Shown in pieces: positions 27,001 to 32,795 of a stretch of 32,795 nt of DNA. This DNA is from Azolla pinnata. Lineage: Eukaryota; Streptophyta; Polypodiopsida; Salviniales; Salviniaceae. The DNA is taken from assembly GCA_037176905.1 (NCBI GenBank), contig JBBBWG010031087.1:1-32795 (forward strand), in the 5' to 3' direction. The translations under genes were made by a program, and so were the position numbers. Below the pieces are notes generated by a model. The model was not told where the DNA came from. It saw nothing but the letters and a program-made list of their open reading frames with translations, and ran no database searches. The stretch's first letter is position 1, and each line of letters opens with the position of its first letter.

Positions 27001-30000
27001 TGCCAATACCTGCAGTGCAGAATTCCAGGCCCTGTTGATGGAACACCTCAATGCTACTATTTCAGGCGTTGGCTATATTTTGGAGCTTGAGTACAGAGTG
27101 CTTGAAGATGACTTGGAGAAGATATGGATGGCAGTTTTCTTTGTGGCAACGTTCCAATTTACTTTAGGAAGAACAGCACAGTCAGAGTTGGCTTCTGTTA
27201 AGGGCAGGGTGGTTGATTTAGCTTCAAGGATTATGATGGTTTTCTGTGAGCTACGGCAGGTATGCCTGCCCCTCTTAAACATGCACATAATTTTGTTACG
27301 AATAACTGTCTTTTCTGTCGGAGTGATCATTGTGATTATAAAATACTAGCCCCTGTAAAATTTTTCTTTCTGGTTTTGGTCCAAATTGTACGTGTGGGTG
27401 TGTTTTAATTTTGATAATTAGCTTGTCTTCGAAATGAGTTATGGCACATAACAGTTATCACGCTCATAAGAAATTTCATCAATGAAGAATTTTCTCACTT
27501 TCATTTTGGTCAGGTTGAGCGAGCAATATTCAGTTTATGTGATTTTTTGAGGTCTATAACTCGAGTGGAAAATCCCCTGTTTTCTCAAACAAAATCTTCA
27601 AGGAAGGCATTAGAATCAATTGTAATGTCCAAAGCTTTCCTTACAGTGCTGTCCTCAGTGATACGAGAGGTTCCTGATGGCCAAATAGCTTCCTTCATGA
27701 GATTACTGGGTGAAGACATAGAACAAACCTTGAAAATGATTCAGCCAAGCATTGTTCATACTACTGATAAGCACAAAATATTGCAGCAAGCTTCTATTAA
27801 AGTGTTCACAGAGCTATACATCTGCATCCTTGATCATGGAAATGTCACTGCATCTAATAGCATACAGTTTGGAGCATCATTGAGGACATTGATGGATAGA
27901 TGTCTGACTCCTTTTCTTGGTAGTTTAGTGGACAGTGCTGTAACTGAAGGTGATATAATCTTCAACTATGCCAATGTGACTTGTGCTCAGTTTGAAAGCA
28001 ATGGTTGCCCAAAAGAGGGTATTCAACATTTATCGGTGACTACAGAAGATTATAATTCCCGAAATGGAAGGGCCATCGTTTCACTAATGTGGGCACTTCT
28101 TCTTCGCCTCTATATGTCAGTTAAGTTTCTGTATAGGAGATGTGTCACTTTAATGCCTCCAAAAGCAGCAAGAAAGGTTAGCATATCTGTAAATGATCCT
28201 ACGTTGGTGTTACACACTGGGGAAAGCTCTAAAGTAGAGGACTTAATGAGCAATGAATGCTTCTTTTCCTGTGTAAAGAAGGGGAATATCTCGGTCTTTG
28301 ATGTTCTGTCGAGTATCCATGAGTGGGTTGAGGCAAGAAAACGAAAGAAAGTTGAACCATTGGAATACATCCTTCTTTGTATTGGAATTCAGAGCCTTGC
28401 TGATTTAAAGAGACAAATTAAAGCAGTTCACTATTTGTTAGTTGAGGCAGACTTCGGAACCTTAGATAGATCGCAGAATCATAATGAAAAGCTTGTGACG
28501 GATCAATCGACTGCTTCCCATGTAAAATATTTCCGGAGACACCACAAAAAACTTAAGAGAAAGGCTTGGGCTATAACCAGTTTCCTGCTAAGGTGGATTA
28601 GAGATACTATGGCAGTAAGAAGTAAATCTCAAACTAAACAAAAATCTTCAGGCCAGCTAGACTCTTTTGACAATTCTGAAGGAAGTTGGAATAAAGTACT
28701 TGGAAGTCTTAGTCGTCAAACATTGGCAACTGCAAGGTGGGGTTTGCTGTGTGGGAATCTTGGTGTTTGGTCAGATTTTGCTGACCCAGATGACTTAAAA
28801 TTATTCGTGCGTTTTATGCTTGAGTTCACAATATCACCGGACAATAATATGAGTGATGGCAAGAATGAGTGCAACATGTATTCTATCACCAAGGATATTT
28901 TAAGCATGGACTCATTCTATGAGGAGAAGGTAATAGTTTATGCTTGTTGCTGTTAGACTAGGATGTGAAGTTTTACATTTGTTATTTTTGGGATTCATCA
29001 GATTCCTTTTAGTATTTGATTTTGTTCACATGTGCCAGAGTTGTCTTAGACATCGTTTCTCTGCATTTGTATCTCAGTAGTGACTTCCAATTCCATCGTC
29101 TGAATGTGATTAATGCTTTCTAGAGACTCTTAATTAAAGAGAATGTGATTAATGCTTTCTAGAGACTCTTAACTAAAGAAACGTGATTAATTCTTTCGAG
29201 AAACTCTGGTAGTTGAAGAGAGTAATTAATGTTTTCTAGAGACCAGCTTACATCGAGTAAAGTTCTTAGTTATTTCATGTTGAAATTGAGAAAGACGACC
29301 CCCAGAATCTTGATATCGTTTTTTGCTACCAGCGGCACATGCATGCATCTCCCTGAGATGCAGACAAAATTAGTAGGATATGAAATCATAATGAAAATTT
29401 CATGTATACTATAGGCAGATGACCTCAGAACTATCTTGTGTCCAGTATCTATTTTCATGTCTAGTAAAGAAACATTTTTTCTCTGCTTAAAAAGGGCTTT
29501 CATCTTTAGTACTGTATGTCACGATGTCATGAGCTCAGAGATACCATTATCATGCAGCAAACGTTCTTTATCAATCTCCTGATACTTCGCTGAATTTTCT
29601 TGGACATACATCAAATATGTGTGATGATACTGCATAGTTTGATGGAACTTGTTCTAGTTGTGAGTAGCTTTTTTTGCTGTTTGCCTGCACTGCAAATCCT
29701 TGGTATTCAATGTCAATCTACAGAAATATGCTAACTTCATTGAAACTCTTGGTTGTGGACCAACGTTGTAGTCTAGTTAGAGCAGGGTTTACCCTTCTGT
29801 CGAAGTGATAACCCCGTGAAACACTAATAACTTTTGATTTGGAATATTACAATATAAATGCTTATTCTCTTTCAATGATGCATAATCAAAATTTTACCTG
29901 TGTAACTGTTCAGTGCAGGCAGTTCGGGAAATATTTTTACAGGAACTTTGCCGACAATTGGAAGACAACCTATCTCTGTCAAAACTCAAACTACCACTTC

Positions 30001-31892
30001 AAACTGTAATTGATTATATTGAGACTCAAGGTTGTAGCTGGTTTACTTATCCAAAATTGAATAGGAGCCAAACAATGTGCTCAGAAGCCAATGCTGTCTC
30101 TGAAGATTATAGCTTAAATTTCACAAACATTGATGTCATGCAAATTACTAAGTGCGGGCATTTGATGAATTTAGTCTCAAGGTTTCCCAATGGATATATA
30201 GAGGCACAATCTGTTCTCCTGTTCATTAGCTTCGTACTCCGGATTGAAAGGTAAGTTTGACTATGCTTGCTTATTTCATGATTAAACTTTATATGTTGAT
30301 TCTGATACACTTATTTTCTGTTCAGATGTATTGTGCTTTTGATTCTCAACTCGAGAAAGAACTCTTTGGCAGCATGCAGGAGTACTAAAGCTTCCCAGCT
30401 GTTGGCTGCCCTAGATCTTTTGGTATCATGTCGCAGGTGTCTTGAATCTTTGTTTTTGAAAAATACTGTTCTCCGAGCTGCTCATAGAGATGCTTCTGTC
30501 ATTTCTATTGTGCTCAAGGAATCATTTTCAATGTATTGGTTTGCCTTCTCTATGCGTGTTATCAAATTTTCTGTGGAAGTCTTGAACCCTGTGGAGGATG
30601 TTTCACACAAAGAGGTACTACTTTCTCTTGAAAGATGCACTAAAGGTCTCTTTTCCTTCTGTAGCGAGAATTTATTCAGAGAATATCTTAAACCGCTTCT
30701 AGTGAGAAGTATGAATGATAAAGTTTCGGCTGTTACACCATTGGAATTGGACGTTGATCTAGGTTTGCTTTTCGGCAATCTGGTCACTGAGGCAACATAT
30801 TTCGCTGAGCTCATGAGATCAGAAGGATTTTCAAGTTTTTCAGAGCAAAAACTTTGGCAGGAATTTAACAGAAAAGAAAACACCATTCGGAAAGAATATC
30901 CTTATGGCACAGTCACCTTTTTAACTGCTATAAGTTCTATATTGTGGAATGTCACCAAAACCGTGGAATCTTTTGATGAGATTTGCCATTTAGATAAAAG
31001 TGGGTTTACAAAGTGGTCAGATGCTTTCCCTGATAAATTATCAAGTTTCATGAATACCATTGGAAGTTTTTTAACTAAATTCATGCAGAATATATTACTG
31101 ATTGATGATGGTGTTGCCACAGAATCGAAAAACATTAAGTCACATAAGTATTCCGAAGACAAGTATGTTTCTCAAGTTGTGAATGCTATTTCTGGAAGTG
31201 AAGGAAAACTTCATGGTGATGAAAATCATTGGATTGATGTAGCCAATACCATACACATACCAGGTCAGGAGTACAGTGAACACAGTGCTGCAGAGATAAG
31301 GGATTATCGTGATGTGCTTAGAGAAGATAGAGAGATGGATCTTTCTAGTGATGATGACATGCATTTACACAAGGATCACCATAAAAAGCCAGCTGGAGAA
31401 GTAAGCTCAATTTCTAAGCATTCTATGTCAGATGTAGTTGAAGCGATGATGAATCAAGCCAATCAACTTTCTATTGATTTGCCCGAAATCTCAGATGCTC
31501 AAACCTCAATATTAAGGGAGATGCTTTCTGGAAAAATGCCCACACTTTCTAACTTGCTAGGAGAATTATTCATCTCTATTGCTGCAATTTTGCGGCTGAA
31601 AAGTTTGTTGCATTCTCCAAATAAAATCAATCTTGAAGGTGGATTTGCCAAACACTTTTCGAGTGACATGATCTGTCTACATGGGGGATTTGCAAGTAAG
31701 ATACTCCAAACAGCAGCGATAATGCCTCAGATCCACAATTCATGCCAGTCAGTCCTCTTAGGTGCTACCAAGTACCTGGAATCTGTTGGGAGTTTTCTGC
31801 CGTATGCCAAACCAACATATTCACCATCAGCAGTTGTGCGCTTCCTCACTGTTCAAATGTCATTATGCGGATCAATTAGTTCAAAACTTCAG
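24084..31892 (+). CDS. URB2: Urb2/Npa2 family protein (pre-60S ribosome assembly), 5 exons, 3' end outside window
   Basis: Exons: 24084-24400, 25483-27259, 27514-28929, 29919-30250 and 30326-31892, in consistent phase, for 1803 residues so far. Yeast Urb2/Npa2 acts in the nucleolus with Npa1, Rsa3, Nop8 and Dbp6 in early large-subunit pre-rRNA processing. The match is to remembered plant Urb2/Npa2 proteins, in order: PCLDMRCWEILKWCL in exon 2, SRIMMVFCELRQ|V at the exon 2/3 junction, RLYMS..LYR....LMPP..ARK and LATARWGLLCGNLGVWS in exon 3, and ALDLLVSCRRCLE in exon 5. The N-terminus has KQKRKR and KKKAKAK basic patches, fitting nuclear import. ATG 24084 has a strong context (GAGATGG). Exon 1 ends AG|GCAAGC, a GC donor that joins R106 in frame; a GT alternative breaks the alignment. 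Exon 5 ends AG|GTGAAT, so the conserved C-terminal Npa2 domain lies beyond 32795. Confidence 0.87.
29102..29245 (+). repeat. About 39-bp tandem repeat in Urb2 intron 3, four copies
   Basis: Units 'GAATGTGATTAATGCTTTCT' plus 'AGAGACTCTTAA(T/C)TAAAG' begin near 29102 and 29141 and are almost identical. Two diverged copies follow near 29180 and 29219. The repeat lies inside the 989-bp intron, far from both splice sites. Confidence 0.85.
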
Positions 31893-32795
31893 GTGAATGC
31901 TCTGTAGCAGTACTTAATATTCACAATTCCTACAGTAATCTTTTGCAACCGGTTTTCTTTTCAATAATAGAAACAGTAGAACTGTTTAGCAATAATTTAC
32001 TGATAGACCTCTTTGAATTATATTCGAACGTAGATGGTATTTATATGGTTCATGATTGCTGTGCATCGCCTTGAGAACTGTAAATGAAAGCTAAAATAAT
32101 GTGCGTAACATTATGATTCTATGCAGTTTGTAGCTTATTTGTGTGGTCAGGAATTTACTCTTCCTTCTTTCTACTTGTCTCCATTTCACAAATCAGTTTG
32201 GTCTTGTTAAAGAAATGAAAAAACCATGACATGTGAGTGATGAAAAGGACATGCCTTGTTACAGACATTCATCACAAATATCATGTCCTCTGGTACATAC
32301 CTATTATTCAGGGGCTCTCTTGGTTTATCTTGGGCTATGCATTTGATGCTTTTGCTTTCCCTAGGGCTGTGTCTTCAGCCCTGTATGACTCATCATATGA
32401 GATGTATCATTTTTCTGCATTGCTTAGTTGGCTTTGTACTTCATAATTTTTTTTTGATAATCTCTTATGGGTAGAAGAAAGATAATACAAAAACTATTAA
32501 TGGCTAATAGATCACTCAAAAGAATGTATCACAGCTGTATACTGAGCTCGTTTTCTAATTCTGGTACATGTGGACCTGATATATTTTTTAATTTAAAAAT
32601 ACACAAAAAAAAAATTAATTTAAAAATACAAAAAATTTTACATCATTTTTTAAATGTGAAATCCTCATTCAATGTTGCATGTTAGCTATGGGAATAATAT
32701 GACGTACTTTATTGTTTCCATTTTATTTCTTTTACCCTTGTACTTTTCATACTTCACTTTCATTGTTCTTGTATTACCATTTGTTTCTGCTTTGT
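31893..32795 (+). other. Start of Urb2 intron 5 up to the window edge
   Basis: The sequence after the exon 5 donor shows no further exon I can align to plant Urb2 proteins. A short stretch after 'ctatgCAG' at about 32127 is open for 27 codons but has no recognised similarity. An A-rich direct duplication ('TTAATTTAAAAATACA') lies at about 32589-32631. Confidence 0.5.

Noticed and set aside
32237..32685. Further Urb2 exons at the right edge
   Set aside because: Open frames are short and none aligns with the expected C-terminal part. No acceptor keeps phase with a recognisable continuation.

Overview
This is nuclear DNA from a flowering plant. The evidence is long spliced genes with plant-type introns, orthologues of plant mitochondrial and nucleolar proteins, and abundant plant telomere-type repeat (TTTAGGG). 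The RRM gene has a GC-rich 5' end and a lower-GC 3' part, which leans towards a monocot, but this is weak evidence. The window is an assembled scaffold with one 100-N gap. The gap is flanked by two identical 77-bp sequences, so it is probably a false duplication of contig ends.

Layout. (1) 1-2760 is degenerate telomere-like satellite. TTTAGGG lies on the plus strand from about 177 to 1440, and CCCTAAA from about 1510 to 2760, so the two blocks point towards each other. The second block runs into the promoter and 5' UTR of the first gene. (2) 2810-4756 (+) is a single-exon gene for a probable mitochondrial RRM RNA-binding protein, with an internal 24-bp coding minisatellite. (3) 4757-7623 is intergenic, with three unrelated short tandem-repeat families. 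(4) 7624-11759 (+) is a seven-exon mitochondrial carrier, which I identify as the plant thiamine diphosphate carrier; all splice phases close, giving 338 aa. (5) 11760-15660 has no secure gene: exon-like pieces, weak ORFs and the assembly gap. (6) 15668-21640 is an extremely repeat-rich block: a short perfect TTTAGGG array, a CATT-type minisatellite, hexameric TTAGGG telomere-like DNA mixed with GAA microsatellite, and a TATG/TACG minisatellite. Inside it, on the minus strand, is an intronless 524-codon serine-rich ORF (17329-18903) whose C-terminus resembles a variant VQ motif. (7) 21641-24083 is intergenic, with 52-bp and 97-bp tandem repeats. (8) 24084 to beyond the right edge (+) is the first 1803 codons of a plant Urb2/Npa2-family pre-ribosome assembly gene in five exons. 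Its first intron appears to use a GC donor.

The genes do not form a pathway or operon. Two products are predicted mitochondrial (the RRM protein and the carrier), one is nucleolar (Urb2/Npa2), and one may be a nuclear VQ-type cofactor. What the intergenic spaces share is saturation with distinct tandem-repeat families, many containing telomere-like heptamers or hexamers. I see no mobile-element coding sequence, CRISPR array, or complete rRNA or tRNA gene.
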